A stretch of 64,000 bases of DNA, from NCBI GenBank assembly GCA_027676805.1, contig JAQENU010000012.1, positions 2,192 through 66,191 of the forward strand. Direction: 5' to 3'. Below, piece after piece: positions 35,769-44,347 of this stretch (position 1 is its first letter; every line of letters starts with the position of its first letter). This stretch comes from Coprobacillaceae bacterium UN01-12pH3A. GTDB taxonomy: Bacteria; Bacillota_I; Bacilli_A; Erysipelotrichales; Coprobacillaceae. The notes under the pieces were generated by a model. The model was given only the letters and a program-made list of their open reading frames with translations, ran no database searches and had not been told where the DNA came from. Made by a program: the position numbers and the translations under genes.

Positions 35769-36753
35769 CACCCATTTTTTCCATAACGTCTATGTTCAAA
35801 GTACCGGAACCTGTGCCGGACCGATGGAACATACCGGACCGTTAGGAAGTTATTTTGATGTTTACTTCGATGATTTGTATTGTCACCAGAAGACCTTTGA
35901 AAAAGGGGAAAGAGAAATGCAGAAAGTGGCAATTAACAGCTGCCTGCAAAAAGCAAAGAAAAAACCGAATGATATTGATTTGATTTTAGGCGGCGATCTT
36001 ACGAATCAGATCACTGCCACGTCATATACAGCGGCTAAATATCCTGTGCCTTACATCGGGATTTACGGAGCCTGTTCTTCTTCATGCTTAAGTATGGGCG
36101 TTAGCAGCATGCTGATCGAATCAAACTATTTTTCTTCTGTTTTAGCGTTTGTTTCTTCACACAACGCAACCGCAGAACGTCAATATCGCTATCCGCTTGA
36201 ATATGGTATCCAAAAACCGGAAACAACCACTTATACTGCTACCGGAGCAGGAGCAATCTTATTATCCAATCAGCCGTCAGACATCCGTATTGAGGCTGTG
36301 ACTTTTGGAAAAGTGATTGATTTCAAGCAAACGAATGTTAATGATATGGGACGTGCCATGGCACCTGCGGCTTATGATACTTTAAAACAGCATTTTACAG
36401 ATACCAATCGTGACTTTAACAGCTATGATTTGATCGTAACCGGGGATTTATCGGATTACGGCAAAAAGATTTTAACCAAGATGTTTGAAGAAGATAATAT
36501 GGAAGTCAATCATTACAATGACTGTGGAACACTGCTTTATGATATAGAAAAGCAGGATGTCTTTTTAGGCGGAAGCGGCTGTGCCTGCAGTGCCTTGGTT
36601 ACCTACGGTTATATTATGGATCAGTTAAGACAAAAGAAATGGAAAAAAGTATTGATCGTAGCTACCGGAGCTTTGATGTCCCCAATTACGATCATGCAGA
36701 AGGAAAGTGTTCCTTCAATTGCACATGCGATTAGTTTGGAGGTGTGTGACTAA
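35752..36753 (+). CDS. spoVAD: stage V sporulation protein AD
   Basis: A 333-residue soluble protein with a thiolase/ketoacyl-synthase-like fold, no membrane segment. Conserved blocks: GTCAGPMEHTGPLGSYFD, DLILGGDLTNQITATSYTA, YIGIYGACSSSCLSMGVSSM, SSHNATAERQYRYPLEYG and CGTLLYDIEKQDVFLGGSGCACSA. In Bacillus it binds dipicolinic acid for the SpoVA channel. It overlaps spoVAC by 17 nt and shares one base with the spoVAE start (TAATG). Confidence 0.96.
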   Translation: MSSKSSTHFFHNVYVQSTGTCAGPMEHTGPLGSYFDVYFDDLYCHQKTFEKGEREMQKVAINSCLQKAKKKPNDIDLILGGDLTNQITATSYTAAKYPVPYIGIYGACSSSCLSMGVSSMLIESNYFSSVLAFVSSHNATAERQYRYPLEYGIQKPETTTYTATGAGAILLSNQPSDIRIEAVTFGKVIDFKQTNVNDMGRAMAPAAYDTLKQHFTDTNRDFNSYDLIVTGDLSDYGKKILTKMFEEDNMEVNHYNDCGTLLYDIEKQDVFLGGSGCACSALVTYGYIMDQLRQKKWKKVLIVATGALMSPITIMQKESVPSIAHAISLEVCD

Positions 36754-37103
36754 TGGATTATGTACTTGCCTTTGTGTTTTGTGGTGCCATCTGTGTCATC
36801 GCCCAGCTGATTTATGAGCTTACTTCATGGACACCGGGACATATTACCAGCTTATTTGTTTGTATCGGTTCGTTCTTAGATTTATTTCATATTTATGATC
36901 GCTTAATTGGTATTTTCCATGCCGGAGCATTGCTTCCGATAACCAGCTTCGGACATTCCTTGATGCATGGGGCTTTAGAAAAAGTATCTGAATATGGATT
37001 GCTTGGATTGACCATGGGAATGTTTGATCTGACAGCAGCCGGAATTACGACGGCGATCCTATTTGGTTTTATTGTCGCTATTATCTTTAAACCACGTTCA
37101 TGA
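36753..37103 (+). CDS. spoVAE: stage V sporulation protein AE (SpoVAEb type)
   Basis: A 116-residue membrane protein with three to four membrane segments; DRLIGIFHAGALLPITSFGHSLMHGAL is the family's core and mirrors the related segment in SpoVAC. It is a membrane part of the dipicolinic acid channel. Its ATG shares one base with the spoVAD stop and its own stop overlaps spoVAF by 4 nt, so all four genes are translationally linked. Confidence 0.94.
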   Translation: MDYVLAFVFCGAICVIAQLIYELTSWTPGHITSLFVCIGSFLDLFHIYDRLIGIFHAGALLPITSFGHSLMHGALEKVSEYGLLGLTMGMFDLTAAGITTAILFGFIVAIIFKPRS

Positions 37104-38413
37104 ATCAATCCTACGATTATTCTAAGCGAATCATTCAGTCAGGAAAGCATGTTTATACCATTGAATTTATTACCAGTCTCGTCAGTGATGATCAGATCAC
37201 GATGCTTTGTGCTGGGATAGAGCTCATTAAAGATCCAAAAGATTTAGATGGAAATCTCTTTAACGGCAGTGTCAAAAAAGTAACGGATTTAAGCACCTTG
37301 GATCTTGCCTTATTATCCGGAAATGCCGTTATTGAAGTAGAACAGCAATATTATGTATTAGAAGTAAGAAAATACCCCAGCCGTTCAATCAATGAACCGG
37401 AAACGGAAAAAAGCGTACGTGGGGCAAAAGACGGATTTGTTGAACAGCTGTTAACGAATACCGGACTGATTCGCCGTCGTATTCGTAATCCGTCCCTAAC
37501 CTTTGAAATCATCACGATTGGCTCTTTGGCACCGATCGATGTATGTTTATGTTATATAGATGAAATATGTGATCCTGAAATCAAAGCGGATATTCAGGAA
37601 CGTTTGAAAAATGTATCGACTAAAGATTTAGTGATGTCGGATCGAGCTTTAGAGGAATTGCTTATTCATCAGGTGTATAATCCCTATCCGTTAGTTCGCT
37701 ACAGTGAAAGACCGGATATCGTTTCTACCCATTTGACGAAGGGAAACTTTGCGATTATCACAGATACGTCAGCCTCGGTCATGATGCTGCCGACGTCTTT
37801 ATCTGAAATTTTAGAGCATGTCGAAGAACATCGCCAAGTGCCGATTATTGGAACTATGATTCGCTTAGTTCGTTTATTGGCGGTGTTTCTTTCTGTATAT
37901 TTGGTTCCCTTTTGGCTGCTTACACTGATGAACGGAAATAAAGGAATTTTCTTGTTTGCGGGAGTCAACGATTTGGAATTTAATCATTTATTAATGCAGT
38001 TATTTGTGGTGGAGATTGCCATCGAGCTCTTGCGTATTGCGACCATTCATACCCCAACCGGGCTCTCCAGTGCGATGGGGATCATCGCCGCAGTCCTGTT
38101 AGGCGAAATGGCGATCGATATGGGACTGTTTATACCTGAAATTCTTTTGTATAGTGCCATCAGCAATGTCGGCGGCTTTGCCACCCCGAACTATGAGCTT
38201 TCATTAGCCAACAAGTATATTAAGTTAGGGATGATTCTAGCTATTTGGATATTCCATAATGTCGGCTTTGTCTTATATAACTTCATATTAATTCTTTATC
38301 TGATGCATCTGCATATTTTTGGCTATGACTATCTATATCCTTTTGTTCCTTTCGATCCTAAGAAAGTGCTGTACTTTTTTATACGTAAACCAAAATCAAG
38401 CAAAGCGAAGTGA
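37100..38413 (+). CDS. spoVAF: stage V sporulation protein AF (GerA-family A subunit)
   Basis: A 437-residue protein of the GerAA/SpoVAF family: a soluble N-terminal half (residues about 1-240, with GPR-like RRRIRNPSLTFEIITIGSLAPIDVCLCYIDEI) and a hydrophobic C-terminal half with about five membrane segments containing LSEILEHVEEHRQVPIIGTMIRLVRLLAVFLSVYLVPFW and IATIHTPTGLSSAMGIIAAVLLGEMAIDMGLF. SpoVAF is an accessory of germination receptors and the DPA channel in Bacillus. It ends the operon; a strong terminator overlaps the stop. Confidence 0.92.
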   Translation: MNQSYDYSKRIIQSGKHVYTIEFITSLVSDDQITMLCAGIELIKDPKDLDGNLFNGSVKKVTDLSTLDLALLSGNAVIEVEQQYYVLEVRKYPSRSINEPETEKSVRGAKDGFVEQLLTNTGLIRRRIRNPSLTFEIITIGSLAPIDVCLCYIDEICDPEIKADIQERLKNVSTKDLVMSDRALEELLIHQVYNPYPLVRYSERPDIVSTHLTKGNFAIITDTSASVMMLPTSLSEILEHVEEHRQVPIIGTMIRLVRLLAVFLSVYLVPFWLLTLMNGNKGIFLFAGVNDLEFNHLLMQLFVVEIAIELLRIATIHTPTGLSSAMGIIAAVLLGEMAIDMGLFIPEILLYSAISNVGGFATPNYELSLANKYIKLGMILAIWIFHNVGFVLYNFILILYLMHLHIFGYDYLYPFVPFDPKKVLYFFIRKPKSSKAK

Positions 38414-38432
38414 CACTCATTTCGCTTTTTAT
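38402..38432 (+). terminator. terminator of the spoVA operon
   Basis: 12-bp stem AAAGCGAAGTGA/TCATTTCGCTTT with one G/U pair, CAC loop, then T run. The stop codon of spoVAF is in the left arm. Confidence 0.85.
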
Positions 38433-38484
38433 TATGTAGTTTTTTAAGAAGAAATATGATAAAATCATAAATTAGAGGTGGAAT

Positions 38485-39210
38485 ATGGAAGAATATCGTG
38501 TATCTCTTGATCAATTTGTTGGACCGTTAGATCTTTTACTGCATTTGATCAAAGAAAAAGAAATGGATTTAGAAAACTTAGAACTTTCAAAGATAACCGA
38601 TCAATATTTAGATTATCTGCATCAGTATCAAGCTGTTAATCTTGAAGTGGCAAGTGAGTATTTAGTCATGGCCAGTTCTTTGATTGAATTAAAAAGTAAA
38701 ATGCTGCTGCCGATTGAAGTGGTTAAGATCAACGAAGATTATGAAGAAGATCCTCGTGAAGCACTTATCAAGCGTTTGATCGAATATAAAAAATATAAGG
38801 ATGTCGTTGAAAATTTTAAGGAACATTATGAATCCCGTCAGCAGTTTTATATCAAGTCAAGCAGTTCGATGGAAGAATATGCCATTGATACAGCTAATCT
38901 GATCCCTGATAATTTACAGATTTATGATTTGATGAAAGCGATGCAGAAAATGTATCAGCGCAAGATCTTGTCTTCTCCTTTAATCACATCTGTCGGCAAA
39001 AAAGAAATATCGATCGATGACCGTTGTGATGAAATCCGCCATTATTTTAAAAATCACCGAAAAGTTAATTTTGAAGAATTATTTGATCATCCAACTCGTC
39101 ATTATTTCGTCGTCACTTTTTTAGCGATTCTGACTTTAGCGAATAAAAAGGAATTAACGATTACGCAGGAAAAGCAGTTTGATCAGATATTTTTGGAGGC
39201 TATGGAATGA
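38485..39210 (+). CDS. scpA: segregation and condensation protein A
   Basis: A 241-residue kleisin subunit of the Smc-ScpAB condensin that organises the chromosome. It starts with the signature VSLDQFVGPLDLLLHLIKEKEMDLENLELSKITDQYL, has ASEYLVMASSLIELKSKMLLP, a charged middle, and a winged-helix end that would bind the Smc head. AGAGGTGG precedes the ATG. Its stop overlaps scpB by 4 nt. The smc gene is not in the window. Confidence 0.95.
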   Translation: MEEYRVSLDQFVGPLDLLLHLIKEKEMDLENLELSKITDQYLDYLHQYQAVNLEVASEYLVMASSLIELKSKMLLPIEVVKINEDYEEDPREALIKRLIEYKKYKDVVENFKEHYESRQQFYIKSSSSMEEYAIDTANLIPDNLQIYDLMKAMQKMYQRKILSSPLITSVGKKEISIDDRCDEIRHYFKNHRKVNFEELFDHPTRHYFVVTFLAILTLANKKELTITQEKQFDQIFLEAME

Positions 39211-39800
39211 ATGTAAATACATATAGAGCGGTCATTGAAGGGGTATTGTTTTTAACCGGTGATGAAGGCTGCGGCGTAAAAGAAATGGCAGCAATTTTAG
39301 AGCTGTCAGTAAAAGAAACAGAATCGATTATGCAAGATATGATGGAACAGTTTGAAGCAGATGACCAAAAAGGATTGATGATCGTCTATTTAGGCGGTAA
39401 ATATAAATTAGCAACAAAAACACAGTTTAAACCTTACTTTGAAAAGATGGTCAGTCAGGCAGAAGCCAGCTTGTCTAATGCGGCTTTGGAAACATTGGCC
39501 ATCATTGCTTATAATCAGCCGGTGACAAGGACCAAAATAGAAGAGATCCGTGGGGTCAGCAGTGATGCCATGGTCAGAAAACTGCAGGCAAAAGCGCTCA
39601 TTAAAGAAGTTGGGCGTGAAGATACACCGGGTAAACCTATTTTGTATGGTGTCAGCGAAGAATTTATGGATGCTTTTAATCTTGCTTCATTAGATGAATT
39701 GCCGGATTTGCAGAATATTGCTCAAACCAGCATGGAAGAAGATCTGTTCGACGCTAAATATCGCGAAGAAGATGACAAAACAAACGAATCTGTGGGATAG
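39207..39800 (+). CDS. scpB: segregation and condensation protein B
   Basis: A 197-residue winged-helix protein, dimeric partner of ScpA in condensin. Diagnostic blocks: YRAVIEGVLFLTGDEGCGVKEMAAIL, KYKLATKTQFKPYFEKMV, SNAALETLAIIAYNQPVTRTKIEEIRGVSSDAMVRKLQ and GREDTPGKPILYGVSEEFMDAF. It overlaps scpA by an ATGA junction, so the two are made in step. Confidence 0.95.
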   Translation: MNVNTYRAVIEGVLFLTGDEGCGVKEMAAILELSVKETESIMQDMMEQFEADDQKGLMIVYLGGKYKLATKTQFKPYFEKMVSQAEASLSNAALETLAIIAYNQPVTRTKIEEIRGVSSDAMVRKLQAKALIKEVGREDTPGKPILYGVSEEFMDAFNLASLDELPDLQNIAQTSMEEDLFDAKYREEDDKTNESVG

Positions 39801-39819
39801 CCGATCGGTTATCCTTTTT
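39795..39819 (+). terminator. terminator after scpAB
   Basis: GGATAGCC/GGTTATCC stem with G/U pairs and a short GATC loop, then T5; overlaps the scpB stop. Confidence 0.65.
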
Positions 39820-39892
39820 CTATATAATTTTTATTTTAATTTATGATTATTTGATGTAGAATAGAGGTATCATGATAGTAGGAGGATATGAA

Positions 39893-41320
39893 ATGGCAGA
39901 ATTAACACCAAAGAAAACAAAAGTAATTTGTACGATCGGTCCCGCTTCTTCAACAGAAGATACATTGACTGCGATGGTCAAAGCCGGAATGAATTGTATG
40001 CGTCTTAACTTTTCACATGGGACTCATCCGGATCATTTAGAAAAGATTCAGATGATGAGAAAGATCAATGACAGTTTAGGAACAAATGTCGCTATTTTAT
40101 TAGATACAAAAGGTCCGGAAATCCGTACAGGAGATTTTGAAAACGGACAGATTGAAATCGTTAAAGGTGACCAAGTCGTTGTATGCTATGAAGATGTATT
40201 AGGGAATAAAGAGCGTTTCTCTATTACGTATAAAAACCTTTATATGGATGTGAAAGCGGGGGATCACATCTTAGTAAATGACGGACAAATGGATTTATTA
40301 GTCGACAGCATTAAAGACCGAGATATCTATTGTACCTGTTTAAATGATGGAATCCTAAAAAATAAACGTGGAATCAATGTTCCCGGAATTAAGCTAGGAT
40401 TTGATTATTTATCAGAAAAAGATATTTCCGATATTATCTTCGGGTGTGAAAATAAAGTGGATTTCATTGCCGCTTCATTTGTTCGCCGTGCTCAAGACGT
40501 TTTAGATGTCAGAAGATTGTTAGTAGAACATGACTGTCCGGAAATTCAGATCATTGCCAAGATTGAAAACCAAGAAGGGGTCGAAAATATGGATGAGATC
40601 CTTGAAGTGGTAGATGGCATCATGGTAGCCCGTGGGGACTTAGGGGTAGAAATTCCAGGTGATTTAGTTCCGGTTGTACAGAAAAAATTAATTAAGAAAT
40701 GTAATGCGGTGGGAAAAATCGTTATTACAGCTACACAAATGTTAGAAAGTATGCAGCAAAATCCAAGACCGACACGTGCGGAAGTATCAGATGTCGCTAA
40801 TGCGATTCATGATGGAACGGACTGCATCATGTTGTCAGGAGAATCTGCCTCTGGGAAATATCCGGTAGAAGCCGTTGCGATGATGGCACAGATTGCCCGC
40901 ACAACAGAAGACAATTTGGATTATGGTCATTTACATCGCCGTGCCTTGCGTACAGCACCTGCTGATAAATCAGAAGCGATCTGCTTATCGGTAGCGGAAT
41001 TAGCCATGCAGTTTGATGTAAAAGCAATCATCGCGTTTACAAAATCAGGATTCACAGCGCGTAAAATGTCACGCTATCGCCCGGAATGTCAGCTGATTGC
41101 AGCGACACCGGATTTAGATGCGATGCAGAAGCTTGCTTTAAACTGGGGTGTTATTCCGGCTTATTGTAAATCTATGAAAAGCAGTGAAGCCATGCTGAAT
41201 TTAGCAGAAGTAATTGCGAAAGAAAATGGCGTTAAATCTGGAGAAACAATCATTGTGACCGGAGGAACACCGGGGATCAGTGGAGCAACCAATTTCCTAC
41301 ATTTAATCGAAGTAAAATAA
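39893..41320 (+). CDS. pyk: pyruvate kinase
   Basis: A 475-residue glycolytic enzyme turning phosphoenolpyruvate and ADP into pyruvate and ATP. Diagnostic blocks: TKVICTIGPASST, MNCMRLNFSHG, LLDTKGPEIRTGDF, IIAKIENQEGVENMDEIL, DGIMVARGDLGVEIPGDLVP, TATQMLESMQQNPRPTRAEVSDVANA and the C-terminal allosteric domain ending GGTPGISGATNFLHL. It lacks the extra PEP-utilising C-terminal domain found in Bacillus pyruvate kinase. ATG 39893 is chosen from GGAGGA (39881-39886); ATG 39872 precedes that site. Confidence 0.97.
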   Translation: MAELTPKKTKVICTIGPASSTEDTLTAMVKAGMNCMRLNFSHGTHPDHLEKIQMMRKINDSLGTNVAILLDTKGPEIRTGDFENGQIEIVKGDQVVVCYEDVLGNKERFSITYKNLYMDVKAGDHILVNDGQMDLLVDSIKDRDIYCTCLNDGILKNKRGINVPGIKLGFDYLSEKDISDIIFGCENKVDFIAASFVRRAQDVLDVRRLLVEHDCPEIQIIAKIENQEGVENMDEILEVVDGIMVARGDLGVEIPGDLVPVVQKKLIKKCNAVGKIVITATQMLESMQQNPRPTRAEVSDVANAIHDGTDCIMLSGESASGKYPVEAVAMMAQIARTTEDNLDYGHLHRRALRTAPADKSEAICLSVAELAMQFDVKAIIAFTKSGFTARKMSRYRPECQLIAATPDLDAMQKLALNWGVIPAYCKSMKSSEAMLNLAEVIAKENGVKSGETIIVTGGTPGISGATNFLHLIEVK

Positions 41321-41345
41321 GTCACCGATGGTGACTTATTTTTTC
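41316..41345 (+). terminator. terminator after pyk
   Basis: AATAAGTCACC/GGTGACTTATT perfect 11-bp stem, GAT loop, T run. On the minus strand it can also end the small gene at 41322-41435. Confidence 0.9.
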
Positions 41346-41435
41346 TTCTTCCTGATGGTTTAGTTTCAATGCACAAAAGATAAACAACAATAAAATAAAG
41401 ATTCCAATTCCTAACAATAAATAGATCCAAATCAT
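41322..41435 (-). CDS. putative 37-residue membrane peptide
   Basis: A short minus-strand frame behind a good GAGGTGT ribosome site (41447-41441, 5-6 nt from the ATG at 41435). The product is one membrane helix (MIWIYLLLGIGIFILLLFIF) with a charged tail ending EEEKISHHR; the stop lies within the bidirectional terminator hairpin. Such single-helix peptides are common in Bacillota and usually overlooked. Only the ribosome site and membrane profile support it. It is divergent from the Na/Pi transporter gene. Confidence 0.5.
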   Translation of the reverse strand: MIWIYLLLGIGIFILLLFIFCALKLNHQEEEKISHHR

Positions 41436-41551
41436 AAAAAACACCTCAATTTAGGTATTGGCAGAGTTTTGTTAATTATACGTTAAGTTTATGTTACGTA
41501 TATTTATTTCGGTATTTATTTATGTTAAAGTTGTGTTATGAGGTGGAATTA

Positions 41552-43216
41552 ATGAAAATAACGGATATTTTTACTTTGTTAGGCGGACTTGCCTTGTTCC
41601 TTTATGGAATGCATATGATGTCTAGTGGTTTAGAGATCGCGGCCGGAAATAAAATGAAATCGATCTTAGAAAAATTGACGTCTAATCGCTTTTTAGGTGT
41701 CGGTGTGGGAGCCTTGATCACTGCGATCATTCAGTCTTCATCAGCGACAACGGTTATGGTTGTAGGCTTTGTCAACGCTGGGTTAATGACTTTGAAGAAT
41801 GCGGTATGGGTGATCATGGGAGCCAATATTGGTACAACGATTACCGGGCAGCTGATTGCATTGGATATTACTGCGATTGCACCATTAATCGCATTTGGCG
41901 GTGTTGCCTTAGTCACTTTTGTGAAAAATAAAAAAGCAGATGCTTTTGGACAAATCATTGCCGGACTTGGAATTTTATTTATGGGGATGGAACTGATGAC
42001 CAATGCGATGTCACCATTAAGAGAGTCACAGCAATTTATTGGTATGATTTCAAACTTCCAAAATCCATTGATTGGAATTGCGGTAGGAGCATTGTTTACG
42101 GCAGTGATTCAATCTTCGAGTGCTTCAGTCGGAATTCTGCAGGCATTGGCATTAAGCGGTATTATTACTTTACCAAACGCTATTTTCGTATTATTTGGAC
42201 AAAATATCGGAACATGTATTACGGCGGTGATTGCATCTATCGGAACGAACCGCAACGCTAAACGTGCGACACTGATCCATCTATCCTTTAATATTATTGG
42301 AACGGTTATCTTTGTAGTGATTAGTATGGTGACACCATTTGCCAGCTTCATGGCATCCATCACACCGGGCAATGTTCCGGCACAGATTGCCAATGTACAT
42401 ACTGTTTTCAATATTGTGACTACTGTTATCCTATTGCCATTTGGGTATAAGCTTGTTAATCTGACATATAAGATTTTACCTGAAAAAGCTGGAATGGAAG
42501 ATAAGATGGAAACTAAATTCTTGGATTATAAAGTATTTAATAATGATTTCCATATCGGAACCAGCGCTATTATTATTACTCAGCTGTTTAAAGAAATTGA
42601 AAATATGCTGTCCTATGTCACAACCAATGTAAAGCGTTCGTTTGATTTAATTGAGAAATTTGACGAAAAAACATATAAAAAATTATTAGAGGATGAAGAA
42701 TATATTGATTATTTAAATAAAGAAATCATCACCTATACGACCAATGCTATCTCAATTGAATTTCCTGTTGAGGAAAGCAAAACGATTGGATTATTCTTGA
42801 AAGCAGCGGGAGATTTAGAAAGAATCGGCGATCATGCTGTTAATATTTCCAGTCGTTCATTGAAGCTTCACAGCAATAATGAACATTTCTCTTCTGAGGC
42901 AATTGAAGAAATTCATCAGATGTGTGAATTAACAGCAAAACTGCTTGAAGAACTGAATGTTAAAGAGCGTAAAGAGCTGATTGGCATTATTGAAAAAGTA
43001 GATGTTTATGAAAATAAAATCGATGATGCCAACAAGCAATTTTCAATGAATCAGCTGATTCGTTTAAAAGATAAGAAGTGTACACCGGAACATAGTGCTT
43101 TCTATACGGAAACATTAACGGATTTTGAAAGAATCGGTGATCATGGATTGAATATTGCGATTAGCTTTAATGAAATTATCGATCATTTAACCTTACTGAA
43201 TGGGGATGCAGAATAA
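41552..43216 (+). CDS. Na+/phosphate cotransporter, NptA type with PhoU-like domain
   Basis: A 554-residue membrane protein of the Na/Pi-cotransporter II family. Two inverted halves each carry the QSSS hallmark (IIQSSSATTVMVVGFVNAG near residues 55-75 and VIQSSSASVGILQAL near 185-200), with NIGTTITGQLIALD and NIGTCITAVIASIGTN after them. Residues about 340-550 form a PhoU-like helical domain (GDLERIGDHAVNISSRSL and TDFERIGDHGLNIA). It probably imports phosphate with sodium. ATG 41552 follows GAGGTGG (41540-41546); the frame's earlier start at 41522 lacks a site. Confidence 0.94.
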   Translation: MKITDIFTLLGGLALFLYGMHMMSSGLEIAAGNKMKSILEKLTSNRFLGVGVGALITAIIQSSSATTVMVVGFVNAGLMTLKNAVWVIMGANIGTTITGQLIALDITAIAPLIAFGGVALVTFVKNKKADAFGQIIAGLGILFMGMELMTNAMSPLRESQQFIGMISNFQNPLIGIAVGALFTAVIQSSSASVGILQALALSGIITLPNAIFVLFGQNIGTCITAVIASIGTNRNAKRATLIHLSFNIIGTVIFVVISMVTPFASFMASITPGNVPAQIANVHTVFNIVTTVILLPFGYKLVNLTYKILPEKAGMEDKMETKFLDYKVFNNDFHIGTSAIIITQLFKEIENMLSYVTTNVKRSFDLIEKFDEKTYKKLLEDEEYIDYLNKEIITYTTNAISIEFPVEESKTIGLFLKAAGDLERIGDHAVNISSRSLKLHSNNEHFSSEAIEEIHQMCELTAKLLEELNVKERKELIGIIEKVDVYENKIDDANKQFSMNQLIRLKDKKCTPEHSAFYTETLTDFERIGDHGLNIAISFNEIIDHLTLLNGDAE

Positions 43217-43268
43217 ACTGTGTCCTTTTCTTTTTCAATATTATATAATATCCACAAGGAGGATTAAG

Positions 43269-44279
43269 ATGGGAACGTTATTATATAAAACAAAGTTAAT
43301 TCGTGGTAAAAGAAATCTGATTACGGATGTTCCGGGAGTAAAAGTTGGGCATGTCACACTGTCTGACCGTACTATTCAAACCGGGGTAACGGTGATTGTG
43401 CCGCGTACAGATAATATTTTTCAAAATAAATATGTCGGTGCCAGTCAAGTTATTAATGGATTTGGCAAGAGTACAGGTTTAGTTCAGCTTGATGAATTGG
43501 GAACACTGGAAAGTCCGATTGCTTTAACGAATACGCTAAGTGTTGGGACAGCGGCACAGGCACTGGTGAAACTGATGCTGAAAGATAATGAAGATATTGG
43601 GACAACCACAGGAACAATTAACGTTGTTGTGGGAGAATGCAATGATGGATATCTCAATGATATTCGCGGTTGTCATGTAAAAGAGGAGCATGTTTTTGAG
43701 GCTTTTCAAAATGCCGCTGAGCATTTTGAAGAAGGAGCAGTGGGAGCAGGGCGCGGCATGACATGCTTTGGGGCAAAAGGGGGTATTGGCTCTGCTTCGC
43801 GTATTATTACAATAGATCATAAAGAATATCATGTCGGAAGTCTGGTATTAACTAATTTTGGGTTGAAAAAGGATTTCACGTATCATGATTTAAAGGCAGA
43901 AGATATTGAAGAGGTGGAAAAAGGATCAATCATGATGATTCTTGCTACCGATGTTCCTTTAGATGCTCGGCAATTAAAACGTGTCTGTCGCCGCATGCCG
44001 ATTGCATTAGGGCGTTTAGGCTCTTATATGGGAAATGGCAGCGGAGATATCGCAATCGCTTTTTCTACCGCCAATACAATCCCACATTATGCCGATGAGG
44101 AAATCCTGAATATTAAAACACTGCATGAAAGTAAAATGGATAAGGTTTTCCGGGCAGCTATAGATGCGTGTGAGGAAGCTATCTTTTCATCTTTAGTTCA
44201 TGGTGAAACCGTTATCGGAAGAGAGGGACATACAACACTTTGTCTAAAAGAAATGTTAGCTAATCAAGAAAAGGAATGA
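43269..44279 (+). CDS. P1-family (DmpA-like) N-terminal-nucleophile peptidase
   Basis: A 336-residue peptidase of the DmpA/L-aminopeptidase D-esterase family (S58). Blocks NLITDVPGVKVGHVTLSD, GVTVIVPRTDNIF, TNTLSVGTAAQAL, GTINVVVGECNDGYLNDIRG and GAVGAGRGMTCFGAKGGIGSASR are typical. MGNGSGDIAIAFSTAN matches the self-cleavage site, so the chain probably cuts itself between G257 and S258, freeing S258 as the nucleophile. AAGGAGGA gives ATG 43269; the longer frame from 43200 overlaps the transporter gene. A TATAAT at 43244-43249 may be its own promoter. Confidence 0.92.
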   Translation: MGTLLYKTKLIRGKRNLITDVPGVKVGHVTLSDRTIQTGVTVIVPRTDNIFQNKYVGASQVINGFGKSTGLVQLDELGTLESPIALTNTLSVGTAAQALVKLMLKDNEDIGTTTGTINVVVGECNDGYLNDIRGCHVKEEHVFEAFQNAAEHFEEGAVGAGRGMTCFGAKGGIGSASRIITIDHKEYHVGSLVLTNFGLKKDFTYHDLKAEDIEEVEKGSIMMILATDVPLDARQLKRVCRRMPIALGRLGSYMGNGSGDIAIAFSTANTIPHYADEEILNIKTLHESKMDKVFRAAIDACEEAIFSSLVHGETVIGREGHTTLCLKEMLANQEKE

Positions 44280-44297
44280 TATTACTCATTCTTTTTT
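44274..44297 (+). terminator. terminator after the P1 peptidase gene
   Basis: GAATGA/TCATTC stem including the stop codon, then T6. Confidence 0.7.
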
Positions 44298-44347
44298 ACT
44301 AGATGAAACGGCATAGGTGTAGTAAAGTAAAGGTATAGGGAGGAAAA

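Noticed and set aside
41161..41430. 89-residue minus-strand frame ending near the pyk terminator
   Set aside because: Mostly antisense to pyk and without a ribosome site; the 37-residue frame in another phase is better supported.
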